Below are positions 51,091 to 62,640 of a DNA stretch of 64,000 bases, piece by piece (the stretch's first letter is position 1; every line of letters starts with the position of its first letter). The stretch covers positions 4,669,724 to 4,733,723 of the forward strand of contig CM030938.1 of assembly GCA_018136815.1 (NCBI GenBank). The letters are read 5' to 3'. The position numbers and the translations under genes were made by a program. The stretch comes from Isochrysis galbana (lineage: Eukaryota > Haptophyta > Isochrysidales > Isochrysidaceae). The notes under the pieces were generated by a model. The model was not told the origin of the DNA and did no database searches. It saw only the letters and a list, made by a program, of their open reading frames with translations.

Positions 51091-51946
51091 TTTGGTAGTT
51101 CCCATGATCACGGATTCTGCATGCCAACGCCCTTCGCATACGCGCTAAGCATATCGCTCGCGCGTTATTGCAATTCATGTTGGATGGCAATGTTGAAATA
51201 TGCGTGGCTTCCTCACAACACATCTTGTCAGCAGCAGCAGTCAGCAGCGCCTGCCGAGTGCGCACGGTAGGGCACACGGCGAGCAAGGGACCGGCGATCG
51301 CAAGTCGAGAAGCCTGGGGGGCAACCGGCCTCGCACACACATGATCGCCCGATGATGCAAGCGCTGCGCGCCGCAACAACAAGTAGCAGCAGGGGTGAAG
51401 GAGTGAGGACATCATGAAGAGCACAGGCACGTCCCGGACCATGGAGTGGAACGGGGGAAACGGTTGTGGGCATGCCCATACTGCCAGCGGCGTGCAGGGC
51501 GACAAAGATGGGGGGGTTGGGACGGCACACACAGATAGATTTTGCCTGGAGCGTGCATGCCGCCGTGAGAGGTCCACGCGCACGCGCTGGGTAGGACAGG
51601 GAGACTCTAGTCACGGAAAGGGGCGACGCGAGGCGTGCGCTTGCCGTGGGCTCAGCGTCCCGGTTCACTGAGAGTCGCAAGCGGTGTGGCGCACGCCTAC
51701 ACCAACCATGGGGGCACTGTGACAGTGACAGTGGAATGCGACACGCGGTGACCAGGAGACGCGGACATTGCAGCGTCGTTTGCGAGCATTGCACACAAGG
51801 CCCGAGGTCCATACGCCAAAAGGCTTGCTTGCGCGAGGGCGCGGGGCAGCGTTCCGCTCCCGACAGGCTTGAGTCGCCTCGCGATGCTGGTTCGAGGCCG
51901 GAAGCGCGTCAGAAGGCTCTTCGTTTGGTCCGCCAGCCTGGGGGCT
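51091..51946. other. No gene recognised 3' of the aminotransferase
   Basis: Open frames on both strands overlap and resemble nothing known. This probably contains the 3' untranslated part of the minus-strand aminotransferase gene near 51800-51946. Confidence 0.35.
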
Positions 51947-53296
51947 TTAGGCGGAACCGACGGCGTCATCGCGCGCGGCGCGAAGCACCTTGGCCATCTG
52001 GTCAAAATCCTCAGCATCGAAGACTGCAGGCAGACGGCAGTCGATGGCCATCTTAATGAGGCGCTCAGTGCGCGGCAGTTCCTCCTTGGGGAGGGCGTAC
52101 TGCCAGCAACGGAAGTTGCGCGCATTGTCGCGGGCGCCAAAAAGGCCAACCGGAAGTCCACGACGCTTGGAGGCCGCAAGGAAGGCGTCGACCTCGTCGG
52201 GAGTCATGCGCAGGTTGATCTGGGTGGGGTGGAGTGGTGGGGTGGAGTGACGGTTAGTGCGGGGGCGGGGGGGGGGGGGGGTGCGGCGGCAACGGCGCCG
52301 TTGAGCGGCGTGCACCTGCAGCGAGTCCTTGACAGGGCGGACGCGCGGGTTGTATGGCGGGATCTCGAACTCTTCGATGTCATTTAGCTGACCGACGATG
52401 CGCTCGTACATCTCGTTGTAGCGCTCCACGCGCTCCTCGATGTTGGCAATCTGAGGACGAATGCACGCGGCAGCGAGGTCGTTCATCCGAAGGGAGTAGT
52501 TGGGAGTCTCGAGCTTGACGCGGTCGAAGACGGCGTCCGGGGGTGAGACGACGTGTTGCGAGTACAGGCGCTCGTAGCATCCAGCGTAGCAATAGGCACG
52601 CGCGGCAAACTCGTCGTCGTCGGTGCAGAAGAAGCCGCCCTCGCCAGAGTTGATGACCTTGGCGGACTGGGTGGAGTAGCATGCAACAGCCGCCTTGCGG
52701 CCGAGCTGAACACCGTCCCACTGGATGCCGAGCGCGTGCGCACAGTCCTCGACGACGGTGATGCCCTCTGCGTCGGCGATCTCATAGATCTCTTGCATCT
52801 CGGCGACCTTGCCGCGCATGTGCGTGAGCATCAGATACTTGGCGGGCTCGCCGGTCGCCTTGGCGGCGGCTATCTTGGCGCGGAGGTCGTCGGGGCACAT
52901 GACGTAGGCATCGGTCGACTCAACGTACAACGGCTCGCCGCCAGCGTGGTGGACGGCTGATGGGACTGCCGTGAAAGAGAAGGCGTTGCAGAGCACTTTA
53001 TCGCCAGGTTGCACGCCGGCAACCTTGAGCGCAATGAAGAGGGCAGAGCCGCACGAGTTGAAGCCAACAACGTATTTGAACCCGGTGTATTCCGCCATAT
53101 CAGCCTCTGCGAGCGCGGTCTCGGAGAGGTAGCCGGGCGTGTAGCGGAAGAGCGCGCCCGACTCCATTAGCTCCATCGCGCGACGGCGGCCGGCCTCGGG
53201 AATAGGGTCGGGCGCTGAGATGGCCTTGGAGAAGGTGGGGCCCTGGATGGGCTCCTCGTCGGTGACGGAGCCCGTGCCCGGCTGGACAGCCACCAT
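51947..53296 (-). CDS. PLP aminotransferase, DegT/DnrJ/EryC1/StrS family
   Basis: Two exons, 53296-52316 and 52219-51947, give 417 codons. The 96-bp intron has a CTGCAG|GTGCAC donor and a CCCAG|ATC acceptor and joins VKDSLQ to INLRMTPDE in frame. Family features: YVVGFNSCGSALFIAL (cofactor phosphate loop), VLCNAFSFTAVPSAVHHAGG, GITVVEDCAHALG (Asp contacting the pyridine ring), then ACYSTQSAKVINSGEGGFF with the Schiff-base Lys, and NYSLRMNDLAAACIRPQI. The family transfers an amino group to keto-sugar nucleotides in cell-surface or secondary-metabolite sugar synthesis; the substrate cannot be told. The Met at 53296 is the first in frame before the conserved region. A CCCACAG acceptor just upstream suggests a further 5' exon with a leader. 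Confidence 0.88.
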   Translation of the reverse strand: MVAVQPGTGSVTDEEPIQGPTFSKAISAPDPIPEAGRRRAMELMESGALFRYTPGYLSETALAEADMAEYTGFKYVVGFNSCGSALFIALKVAGVQPGDKVLCNAFSFTAVPSAVHHAGGEPLYVESTDAYVMCPDDLRAKIAAAKATGEPAKYLMLTHMRGKVAEMQEIYEIADAEGITVVEDCAHALGIQWDGVQLGRKAAVACYSTQSAKVINSGEGGFFCTDDDEFAARAYCYAGCYERLYSQHVVSPPDAVFDRVKLETPNYSLRMNDLAAACIRPQIANIEERVERYNEMYERIVGQLNDIEEFEIPPYNPRVRPVKDSLQVHAAQRRRCRRTPPPPRPRTNRHSTPPLHPTQINLRMTPDEVDAFLAASKRRGLPVGLFGARDNARNFRCWQYALPKEELPRTERLIKMAIDCRLPAVFDAEDFDQMAKVLRAARDDAVGSA

Positions 53297-54140
53297 TTGA
53301 GGCGCCTGGCTACGTCCAGTCTGTGGGAAGGGGGGGGGAGACGATACAATGAGCGCCAGCAACGGGGATGCCGGCGGGGGAGGCGGGAGATGTGATGGCC
53401 TTGGACCAAGCGGCAGACGCCACGTGTTTCCTGGGGTCCAGTGTGTGCTTCCCACAGTATCAGAAACCTCAACATCAGCGCGGAAGTTGTGTACGAGATG
53501 GGGGGGGGGGGGCGGGGGGCGCAAAGAGGGAGGAAAGGGGGCCGCAGGAAGCCCGGGAGGGGGGAAGAGGCGGCGAAGACAGCGGGGCATGGGCGTCGCG
53601 TGTTGCTCGCCAGTCATCAGGAAATTATGCACTTCTCTCTCAAGAGTGGCGCTACCCCCGCATGTTCCTCAGAACATGCCCTTCCATCCAGAGGACGAGC
53701 GCAGCCCAAGCAAGAGAGGAAGAGCAGGGGACCGAAAGGCGGGGCGGGAATTGGGGAGAAAATGCAAACGAGCGTGCGGGAAGGAGGATTCTCAGTAGGC
53801 TGCGCCTGGGTGGATCCGCAGTGGATAAGCTTGCGAGAAGCAGCAAAGTGAAAGGGTGCATTGGTGGAGGGGACTTGCGCCTGCACGTGCGACGGCACAA
53901 GGAGCGCGCCAAGGGTATGGGCGACATGGGACCCTCGCCGCATTTTTCGAGAGGATTCATCCCGGTGAGTTCCCCTATCCCGTCGAGAGCATTAGCGGGG
54001 CGAGAGAGAAGCGTGTGGTGTGTGGGGGCTCCACAGAGGGCACGAAAGCAGAGTTTGACAGGTTTGCAAAGGAAAGCATCCTTAAGGCTTCGGCGTGGAT
54101 CCTCAGTGAGCTAGCCCTTTACCTCCTCCTCCAGTTATCC
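53297..54140. other. 5' flank of the aminotransferase; no gene supported
   Basis: Contains a G run (53500-53515) and purine-rich DNA. A plus-strand frame (53856-54130) reads HGTLAAFFERIHPGEFPYPV and EGTKAEFDRFAKESILKASA, which has a protein-like composition but no recognised family and no splice-supported context. Confidence 0.25.
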
Positions 54141-54245
54141 CTATCTGCCTCTCCCTCCCTCATCCTCCCTCTCCCTCCCTCTCCCTCTCCTTCCGTCCCT
54201 CCCTCTCCCTCTCTCCCTCCCGCCCCCCCCCCCCCCCCCTCTCTC
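54140..54245. repeat. CCCT/CT-rich microsatellite
   Basis: Pyrimidine-only tract with CTCCCTCC words and a long C run at 54222-54238. Confidence 0.8.
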
Positions 54246-54271
54246 TCTCCCGTGGGGCTTCTCTCTCACCA

Positions 54272-54407
54272 GTGGCTTGAGATGGCGGACGGCCCTGAGC
54301 TCAGAGACGGTAAGAGCGTCGACGGCGAGCACATTGCCCGAGGCGAGGATCAGCACGACCGCCGCACGGGCGCCCCATCCGCGAGAGGAGTGACAGCAGG
54401 AGCGCAT
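54272..54407 (-). CDS. Possible first exon with signal peptide
   Basis: The minus-strand frame ARAAVVLILASGNVLAVDA, then LTVSELRAVRHLKPL, ends at a donor CACTG|GTGAGAGAG followed by a purine tract, as in intron 1 of the cyclase. The hydrophobic stretch followed by AVDA resembles a signal peptide and cleavage site. I could not find the next exon, so this is tentative. Confidence 0.25.
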
Positions 54408-54689
54408 TGGTGGGGTGGGGGGGGGGGAAGAGAGTTGGGGTAGAGAGCGGGATGGGCCGCCGAGACGAGGGCTCGGTAGATAATAGAAACGCCGCGGTAA
54501 GAGGGAAAGAAGGCGGGATGCGATGTGCTCGTGAGTGTTCCTCGCGCTCGCTGGAGAGGGGTCAGGATAGAGAAGATAATGGCCATGATTACGTGTGTTT
54601 ACGGCGTAGTGCGGGTGAGAAGGGTGGAGGTCGTTGGTTGTGCGAGGGGACGAGCGCGTGGTGTGGAACGAGGTTAGTGGATGAAGGAA

Positions 54690-55265
<576 letters not shown>

Positions 55266-55279
55266 AGATCCGTTACTAG

Positions 55280-56200
55280 AGGGGTAAGAGCGAGCGGGGG
55301 GGGGGGCGCGGGGGGCGCGGGAGAGAGATGGCGAGGCGATCTCGTAAGAGAGCGAGAGATCGCCGTCGTGGGAGAGAGTTCTACCGCAACTTCCTATAAA
55401 TACCGACCCTTCGGCGAAAGGTCGGCGAGTCGTCCTTCCCCCCACCGCGGCGGAGGGGTGGGGACGTAAGAGAAGCCGCGCGGAGACAGAAAGGAACTCG
55501 CGCGGGAGGCGACGGCCAGCGTGGCAAGAAGCCTAAGCGGGAATATTGTAATAATAAGGTGTTTATGTGGTCTGCAGAGACACAAGGCGGGGAGGGAGGC
55601 GGTGAGAGGGTAAAAGAGTGGAGGGGAGAGAATAGATAAGAGAGAGGAGAAAAGAAAAGGAAGAGCGAGCCACGGGTGCCCGTTTCTCTCTCTCTCTGTC
55701 GTCGTCGCCTCCCCGCCCCCCGCCGCCCTTCTTCTCTTCTCTTCTCTTCTCCTCCTCTACTCTAAAGTAGGTAGAAGGTAGAAGTAGTCTACTGCTCTAA
55801 GGATCAGCCCCATTTCTACGGGTGAGAAGAAAAGATGGCGCACGGTGGTGTGCAGAGGAGAGGGCTTGGGCCCGGCCAGGTCTTCGCGGATTTTGTTTGA
55901 AAAAGAATTGGGTTGGCTCGAAGGAGAACATTTTGGACCGAAACTTGGGCGGGAAGCCGAGGGGACAGCGCGAAATTTGGGGTCACGGGGCGGGGCGCTG
56001 GGCGCTGGCGCGGGTGCGGGCGGGCCGACGGGGAGAGGGGAGAGGGGAAGAGGGGGAGAGGAGGGGAGAGGGGGAAGGGGAGGGGGTGGCGGTAGGGGTG
56101 GCGTGGGGGCTGGGGGTTGGGGTCGGGGGTGGCGGTGGAGGCCGGGGAGCGAGACGACAGGCATGCGCAACCGCAACCGCAAGCGGCCTCGACTTGTCGG
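55280..56200. other. No gene recognised; purine- and G-rich
   Basis: Includes CTTCTCTTCTCTTCTCTTCT at about 55731 and a G/A/C-rich stretch at 56020-56160. Long frames exist on the plus strand, but their composition is dictated by the repeats. Confidence 0.4.
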
Positions 56201-56205
56201 CACCT

Positions 56206-56410
56206 AGAACCCTAGATGGTAGATGGGAAATACGGTGCTGGGGCCTGCAAATACAGCCAAATACATATGTATTTGGCCTCCGGCCAAATACATTTCAAAT
56301 GCATTCGAGGCCTACAACCCAGGACACGCTTCAAATACAGCCAAATACATATGTATTTGGCCTCTGTCCCAATAATACGGTAACTCCGTATTTCCCATCT
56401 AGGCACCTAA
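56206..56410. mobile_element. Small inverted-repeat element with two perfect palindromes
   Basis: The ends TAGATGGGAAATACGG (56220-56235) and CCGTATTTCCCATCTA (56386-56401) are exact inverted repeats, extended imperfectly outward by GGCACCTAG/CTAGGCACC. Inside, CCAAATACATATGTATTTGG occurs at 56257-56276 and 56341-56360, each flanked by G and C to make 22-bp perfect palindromes. There is no coding capacity, so it is MITE-like. A related end is near 16047. Confidence 0.7.
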
Positions 56411-56699
56411 CACCTCGCCCGTTGCCGAGGGACGGTGACAGGTGGGCCTCGAACGTAAACACACGTAATCATGACCATGTTCTTCCCTATCCCGTATCCC
56501 AACCCCCTCCCCCCCTGTTTCCATGGGTCTCCTTGCCTCTTTGGGAACTGCCCTCCAGAGCTAGCTGTTCACACATGCTACACGTGAAGAGGAAACTGCG
56601 AGAGTGGCCGTCGGGGCCCCGTCGGCGGCGCGCGCGTCCTCGTCTATTATTATATTTGATTATTTGCACCTCCTCCTCGTCGGCACATCTTCGCTCTCT

Positions 56700-56863
56700 C
56701 ACACATCTATCTCTCAACGAGAAGGAGGAGAAGGAGGAGAAGGAGGAGAAGGGGCGGGGGGGGGGGGGGGGGGGCGGCGGCAACAATGAATGGGACGAGA
56801 CGCGCAAGGAAGGGCGGGGGGAATCTCTCTTCTCTCTCTTCTCTCTCTCTCTTCTCTCTCTCT

Positions 56864-56927
<64 letters not shown>

Positions 56928-57000
56928 TCTCTCTCTCTCTCTCTCTTTCTTCTCTCTCTCTCTCTCTCCCCTCCCCCTCTCCCCCCCGAGGGCGACCCGC
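56700..57000. repeat. GGAGAA repeat and CT microsatellite
   Basis: GGAGAAGGAGGAG units at 56720-56750, a G run at 56755-56774, then (CT)n with TTCTCT interruptions at 56824-56980. Confidence 0.85.
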
Positions 57001-57109
57001 GCGGGGGGGGGGGGGGTGGAACGCTCGCGTTGTGCCCCTTCGTGGAGACGTCTCTCTCTCTCGGCGGGCGCTCGCTCTCTCGCCTCAGCGCACCTCTCCA
57101 TTTCGTTAG

Positions 57110-57332
57110 TCTCACGTGGTGCACAACCCAATAACTGAAACGGCGGCCACGGGCGAGCCGCCCGCCGGAGCCTCGCTCGAGCCCCACCGCTCCACTCGCT
57201 CTTTCCTCTTCACCAAGCCTTTTTCTAACGTGAACAGGGGTCCGTCCCACCGGGAGCCCGACGAGCTCCTCTCTCCTCGTCTCTCGGGGGAAGTACTATG
57301 TGTCCCTGACGAAGAATCCCCTTCTGGCCTCT

Positions 57333-57369
<37 letters not shown>

Positions 57370-57787
57370 CTTTCGCATCTCTTCTTCGCAGCACTTCCCT
57401 CTCTCCCCCTCGATCTCCTCTCTTTGAACGCCTCTGTTTTTCTCTCTTACTCAGTTGAAAACCTCAGCGTCCGACAACTCTCCTCCTCTTCTCCCTTCGA
57501 ATCTTGCGCGCCTCCACAATGTTCTCTTCTCTCTCTCTCCCTCCCTCCCTCCCTCCCTCCCTCCCTCTCTCTCTCTCTCTCAGTCCAGGAGCACCTGGGA
57601 GTTTCATCATCTAACGTCTTCCTGATAATAAGAAGGAAAGCCTCCTCCCCGTGGAAGACCGAGGGTCTGAAGTCTCTCTCTCTCTTCTCTCTTCTCTCTC
57701 CTCTATTCACTCTCTCTCTCTCTCTCCCCTCCCCCCCCTCTCGCCCTCTCTCTCCCCCGCCCGGGGGGGGGGGGGGCTGGAAACGGG

Positions 57788-57824
<37 letters not shown>

Positions 57825-57987
57825 AGCAGGCGGTGTAGAGGAGGAAGGGAGGGGGCGTCCAGATGGAAACTCACCTATCCAGTTCGTTTTCTTACTCTCC
57901 TCGCCCCCTCCTCCCAGCTCCCTTGCGCCACCGTCCTCCCCACCGTGCTCTCCCTTTCCTTCCCCCCACCATCCCTCCCTCCCACAG
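57110..57987. other. Pyrimidine-rich region upstream of the TPR fragment
   Basis: Several CT and CCCT tracts (57337-57368, 57520-57580, 57673-57760) and a short GA tract (57790-57822). It may contain upstream exons of the TPR gene, but none could be established. Confidence 0.4.
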
Positions 57988-58275
57988 ATGTCCTCCTTTC
58001 TCATGGCGGCCCGGCGCGGCCTACACACCAGCCTCGCATCTCGCCGGCATCGGATCAATCCGTCCGCCCTCCCGAGGATCGAGAGCGCGCGCAGGGTCCT
58101 CGATGAGCACCGGGAGACCCTCGGAGACTTCCACCCCTCAACGCTCACTGCAATGGGCCAGCTCGCCGACGCCCTCCGGGGCTCTGGCTGCAAGGAGCTG
58201 GCCGGAGAGGCCACCATTCTCGCCATTGAGGCCGAGCAAGCATGGAGGTTCCTCGGAGCAGGCAGGATCCGTTAA
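57988..58275 (+). CDS. Short TPR protein or last exon (kinesin-light-chain-like repeat)
   Basis: 95 codons: MSSFLMAARRGLHTSLASRR, a basic leader resembling a mitochondrial presequence, then IESARRVLDEHRETLGDFHP and STLTAMGQLADALRGSG, an almost exact TPR_12 unit (LGxxHPxTLxxxxxLAxxL), and the second helix EATILAIEAEQAWRFLG. The CCTCCCACAG before the ATG is a good acceptor, so this may instead be the final exon of a longer TPR gene. Algal genomes contain many such one-repeat genes and fragments. Confidence 0.55.
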   Translation: MSSFLMAARRGLHTSLASRRHRINPSALPRIESARRVLDEHRETLGDFHPSTLTAMGQLADALRGSGCKELAGEATILAIEAEQAWRFLGAGRIR

Positions 58276-58920
58276 GATCGAGCCTCTTGCATGATCAAGA
58301 AGGCCGAGAGCGCCGCCGGCAACTCGGCACCTCTCGGCAGCACCTTTAGGACTCTTGCTCTCCTGCCGATGAACGCGAACGTAGTGCACGTTGCGCGTCG
58401 CGCGGATGATATGGTTTTTGTCGCATGTCCCCTTGCCCCTCTCCGTTGATCTCCCCGCCCAACTTCCTCCCTATTAGCACGTGCAGGCGCCCGCGATGGC
58501 TGCTGCGGTTACGCTTGTTTGCATGATATGCAAGTCAGCACCCGTGCCGCTCTAGTGTTTGGAGTGCGCATCGGCATGATGCCCCGTCCTGCTCCTCCGT
58601 CTGTCTTGCGCTTTCTCCTCAGTTCGTCCCGCCCTCTCAATATGTTGCCACCGTCTTCTCCCTTCTGCCAACACCTGCTCGCTTTCTGCATTGCTCTTCA
58701 CTCCCTTTCCCATACCCTCCCGCACTCTTTGTGGGCCATGTGTGTCCCCGCCGCATAGTGAGCGCGCTCTGCCAAACGGGCCTGCTGTGCAGCTGCAAAT
58801 CGTACTGTACTGCTGCATGCTGTTCAACTGCTCAATTGTCGTTGAGACAGGTGCGAGGAGCAGATACACGTTGTTTTGCAGCTTGTCTTGAGACACCAAT
58901 TGTGCGCCTGTACCTGCTTA
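58276..58920. other. 3' flank of the TPR gene; nothing recognised
   Basis: Mixed composition, short frames only, no repeats shared with the rest of the window. Confidence 0.4.
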
Positions 58921-59109
58921 CGCCAAGATTGCTAATTCAAAAAAAATGAAGGTGCAGGTGTTGGTCGTGGGGGTGGTGTGGATGGAGCTGTAGACCTTTG
59001 CCAGCCAGTGAGTGAACATGAGGAGTGGGGAGACATCAAGCGCGGGGCGTGGACTGAGGGTGGGGAAGGCCCAGACGGGACACTCGACACTCGATCTCGA
59101 TGGCTCAGC

Positions 59110-59790
59110 ACACTAGGAACAACTAAGTTTGTACTTGGTCGCCATGGAGCGCGCCGGCGCGGCTCTTCTCTCCCTCGGCCCCCCCGCCGAGGGCGCCTCC
59201 CAGTCCCCATGGAACAATCGCAAACGAGGCAACCGCGTCCGCGTCCGCCATTAGAGGTTAGAGGCCGAGCAAGTGTGAGGTAATAATAATATTATTGTGG
59301 CTACCTAAAAAGAAAACAAGCACATATGGATGACAAAAAAATCACCTGGCCCTCTTTTGACGGAACGCGACTTTGTGAGACCTCGGTCGCGCGCCACACG
59401 GCCCGTGGCTCCAGCCACACCCGGCACAACAGCTATGCTGGCCTCCCCTCGTGGGGAGCAGCAGACTACAGACAACAACAGACCAGCAACACACTTGAAG
59501 CTTGGAGCACCACCTCCCCATTGCCCATTGGCCATTGGGCATGCCTTACTTACGGCTTACGGCAGACAGAGGTCAAGTGGTGTTCCGTCGAAAGAGGGCC
59601 TTCTGTCCCACATTCGACGGATCGCGACCTCCTCTCCTACCCTGGACCCTGGCGACGGCCGCGCTACTTTGGCAGCGCGGCCCGAGCCCGAAACCGGGTG
59701 GCCATTAAGCTTAAGGTATCGTTCCGTCAATTATGGGACATCAATCAAATAAATGGAGCAGCCATCAAATGTCCATAGTCATTCATACAA
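59110..59790 (+). mobile_element. Retroelement 5' fragment
   Basis: Hairpin ACTAAGT/ACTTGGT at 59122-59139, then ATGGAGCGCGCCGGCGCG at 59144. The downstream part aligns in order with 16370-16760 (CGCGCCACACGGCC, CAGCCAC-type block, CGACGGCCGCGC hairpin at 59657-59682, CCGGGTGGCC). Confidence 0.65.
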
Positions 59791-59879
59791 CAATATTCAC
59801 AGATCCTATTGGCGACTTTTAATATCTACGACGAACACATCGCGCCGCGCGCTTTCTGAACGCGCCGTTCGGCCTAGGA

Positions 59880-60025
59880 GGTATGAGGACTAGACCCAAG
59901 CTGGGCTAATCTGGAGTGTCTCCTTCAATCGGGGCTTCTGGGTGTTTGATCCATTGGAGTTTGCGGCCGGTCTTTGCGGTTCGTCCATAAGATCGAATCG
60001 ATTTGCTCTTTTATGTGACAGTGAA
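59880..60025 (-). pseudogene. Decayed reverse-transcriptase C-terminal fragment
   Basis: Minus-strand codons KTGRKLQWIKHPEAPIEGDT match RTGRKMQWVKHPEVPMKGDT of the RT at 30195-33518, and a frameshifted SILWTN precedes them. A stop follows immediately. Confidence 0.8.
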
Positions 60026-60039
60026 ACCATTGGGGTGGA

Positions 60040-60790
60040 TCTAATTTTTTTTAAAATTTTAACAAATTTTTATGGGTCGCGGCGCGGCAAAGGAACGGAA
60101 CTAGCGCTAACTCAAGACAGGACTCCCTGCCGCGGCAAGCGCAAGCACCCTTCCCCCTTATACCACCCAGCTCTTCACTAGCTTTCTACCTGCGCTAGCT
60201 GGAGCGCCCCTCCCTCCACACTCAAACAGCCCCCCACGCCAGGATCCTGTTCTGGTCTCGCAGGCAAGGGGGCCTAATGGGAGGGAGAGGAGCAACTCCT
60301 CAGAGAGGAGCTGTGGGGAAGGAGATGTCTGAGTGGGGGCGCTATACCCTTGCGCTAGGCATGGGCAGCGACGCCGCCTCAAGACATATCCTCCCTCTTG
60401 TCTTGAGTCGAAATTTTTGGTGCTTGAAACAAAGGGCGAGGGGGGTTGTGCTTCTTGGGTTGGTTGCAGTTGCAAGAGGGAGTGGGAGAGGGAGTGAAGT
60501 GTTAGAAGAAGGCCCTAGGCAGGGCACTGAGTTGTAGGTAATTGTGGCCCACAAGAGTGGGGTGAAAACGAGAAGTGTATCAACATGGGTCTTGAGTTGA
60601 AATTTTTGGTGCTTTGAACAAAGGGCGAGGGGGTTCGTGTTGTTTGGGTTGGTTGTAGAGGGAAGGGAGAGTGAGAGAGGGAGTCAAGTGTTGAAGGAGT
60701 GCCCAAGGCAGGGCACTGAGTTGTAGGTTCTTGTGGCCCACAGGAGTGGGGTGAAAACGAGAAGTGAGTCAACATGGAAAACAGAGGCTT
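60040..60790 (-). repeat. 790-bp interspersed repeat, copy 2
   Basis: Inverted copy of 21540-22330, with the same unique block (CAGGATCCTG, GAGGAGTT-type hairpin) and two tandem units of about 190 bp. Confidence 0.75.
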
Positions 60791-61145
60791 AGGGTGCTCT
60801 CCGTAGGAGATTGATGGTTGTGAAGTGCCCTCCCATGTTGGGTGCACTGATGGTAGAGGTTTCCACCATTGGGAGGGCAGCTGAGCTGCCCTCCCACATG
60901 AGGTGCTCTTGGGGTGGGAGGTTTTCCCACTGTTGGAGGGGGTCTCCAAGACCCCCTGCATGCTACGCAGAGCCAGCATGGTGGCAACCTGTTCGGTGCC
61001 AGTGTTTGCCACCCTGCGCGCTTGCGCGGGTGTGGTTTGGATGGGCTGGATGGGCTTTGAGAGGGCTTTCTGACGAGCCGCCTCGGGCGGCATGGGGCGT
61101 CCCAGGTGGGGCGCGATGGCGAGGGTCGCCTGGAGCGGAGAAGCG
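60775..61145 (-). repeat. Retroelement 5' region repeat
   Basis: Reverse complement of the block at 23340-23720, including GGTCTCCAAGACCCCCTGCA, GGGAGGGCAGCTGAGCTGCC and CGTCCCAGGTGGGGCGC. The third copy is at 62228-62560. Confidence 0.75.
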
Positions 61146-61196
61146 ACGCCATTCGCGTTGCGCCTGGGTGACCTAGGCGGTCGTGGTAAGCTCGGC

Positions 61197-61456
61197 TCTC
61201 AACATGTTGACCTCTCAACATGTTGACCCCTCAACAAGTTGACCTCTCAACATGTTGACCTCTCAACATGTTGACCTCTCAACAAGTTGACCTCTCAACA
61301 TGTTGACCTCTCAACATGTTGACCTCTCAACATGTTGACCTCTGAACATGTTGACCTCTGAACATGTTGACCTCTGAACATGTTGACCTCTCAACATGTT
61401 GACCCCTCAACATGTTGACCTCTCAACATGTTGACCTCTCAACATGTTGACCCCTC
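61197..61456. repeat. 16-bp palindromic minisatellite
   Basis: About 16 tandem units of TCAACATGTTGACCTC. Each contains the perfect 12-bp palindrome TCAACATGTTGA. Variants are CAAGTTG for CATGTTG, GAACATG for CAACATG and ACCCC for ACCTC. Looser GAACAAGTTGG units at 18-35-bp spacing continue to about 61565. Confidence 0.95.
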
Positions 61457-61569
61457 ATCGAACAAGTTGGTTTTAACCACCGAACAAGTTAGCTCCACTC
61501 ACCGAACAAGTTGGTTCCCGCCTGAACAAGTCGTGAACAAGTTGGTTCCACCCTCAACAAGTTAATTCC

Positions 61570-62127
61570 AGGTAAAAATAAAACTCAACTCCTTCGATTT
61601 TCGAGACGAAAATCGGCGAACCCGAACTTGAGCCCAGGGAGAATCCGAATCAACTCGTATTCAGGCCGAAACCTTCTTGCCAAAGAGCCTAGATACAACA
61701 GATTAGCGAATGGACGGTGTTTCCCACTTCTTGACATTGTCGATGCCATTGTGCACTTTGCGCCCGTTCCGAGATCATAAAAAGTGGTTTATGATCTCCG
61801 GCTGAGGCTCGTTCATGCAATCTGGCATATACATAGCGGGATTATAATTGGCGCTGCGACTACGCTTGTTGCCGCCGCGGCCCGGTCGCTTGGGGTCTCC
61901 CCGAGGATACCAATTTGGGAATCGCTCATGCGTGGCAGCTCACTCTTTGCGAATGCCCTTACGATTTTGGCTGACACCAGGAGCACTGCCATTGCTCCCT
62001 CGGACGGACTGCCCCGACGATCGGATCTCGCCGACGCGCAATGGCGGGCGCCGAGCCTCCCTGACCCTATGAGTTGTGCGCCCTGTTTAGTGGGTTGTCA
62101 GGGCAAACCGGGGCACCCCAAGCGGGG
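61570..62127 (+). other. No gene confidently recognised before the gap
   Basis: A plus-strand frame at 61784-62127 (LVAAAARSLGVSPRIPIWES) is open into the gap, with no recognised family. Coding status cannot be decided with sequence missing. Confidence 0.3.
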
Positions 62128-62227
62128 NNNNNNNNNNNNNNNNNNNNNNNNNNNNNNNNNNNNNNNNNNNNNNNNNNNNNNNNNNNNNNNNNNNNNNNNN
62201 NNNNNNNNNNNNNNNNNNNNNNNNNNN
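62128..62227. other. Assembly gap (100 N)
   Basis: Exactly 100 undetermined bases, probably a placeholder of unknown true length. The right side resumes inside a repeat whose other copies are at 23340 and 61145, which is a likely cause of the break. Confidence 0.98.
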
Positions 62228-62640
62228 GCCCCACCTGGGACGCCCCATGCCGCCCGAGGCGGCTCGTCAGAAAGCCCTCTCAGAGCCCATTCAACCCATC
62301 CAAACCACACCCGCGCAGGCGCGCGGGGTGGCGAGCACTGGCACCGAAAAGGTTGCCACCATGGCTCTGCGTAGCATGCAGGGGTCTCTGAGACCCCCTC
62401 CAACAGTGGGAAACCCTCCCACCCCAAGAGCACCTCATGTGGGAGGCAGCTCTGCTGCCCTCCCCATGGTGGAAACCTCTACCATCAGTGCACCCACCAT
62501 GGGAGGGCACTTCACAACCATCAATCTTCCCTGGAGAGCACCCCATGCCTCTGTTTCCCAACTTTGTCGCATTCATCCTAGATGATGCGATTTCCAGGCT
62601 CTTGTTTCCAGGTCCTTCGCCGTGCGGCCACACGGTGAAG
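62228..62640 (+). repeat. Retroelement 5' region repeat, copy 3
   Basis: Same order as 23390-23720 (CACCTGGGACGCCCCATGCC, GGTCTCTGAGACCCCCTCC, GCACCTCATGTGGGAGG), then the TAGATGATGCGATTTCCAGG block shared with 2605-2665. Confidence 0.75.

Noticed and set aside
61197-61460. CRISPR-like array
   Set aside because: Units are contiguous 16-bp tandem repeats without unique spacers, and the genome is eukaryotic.
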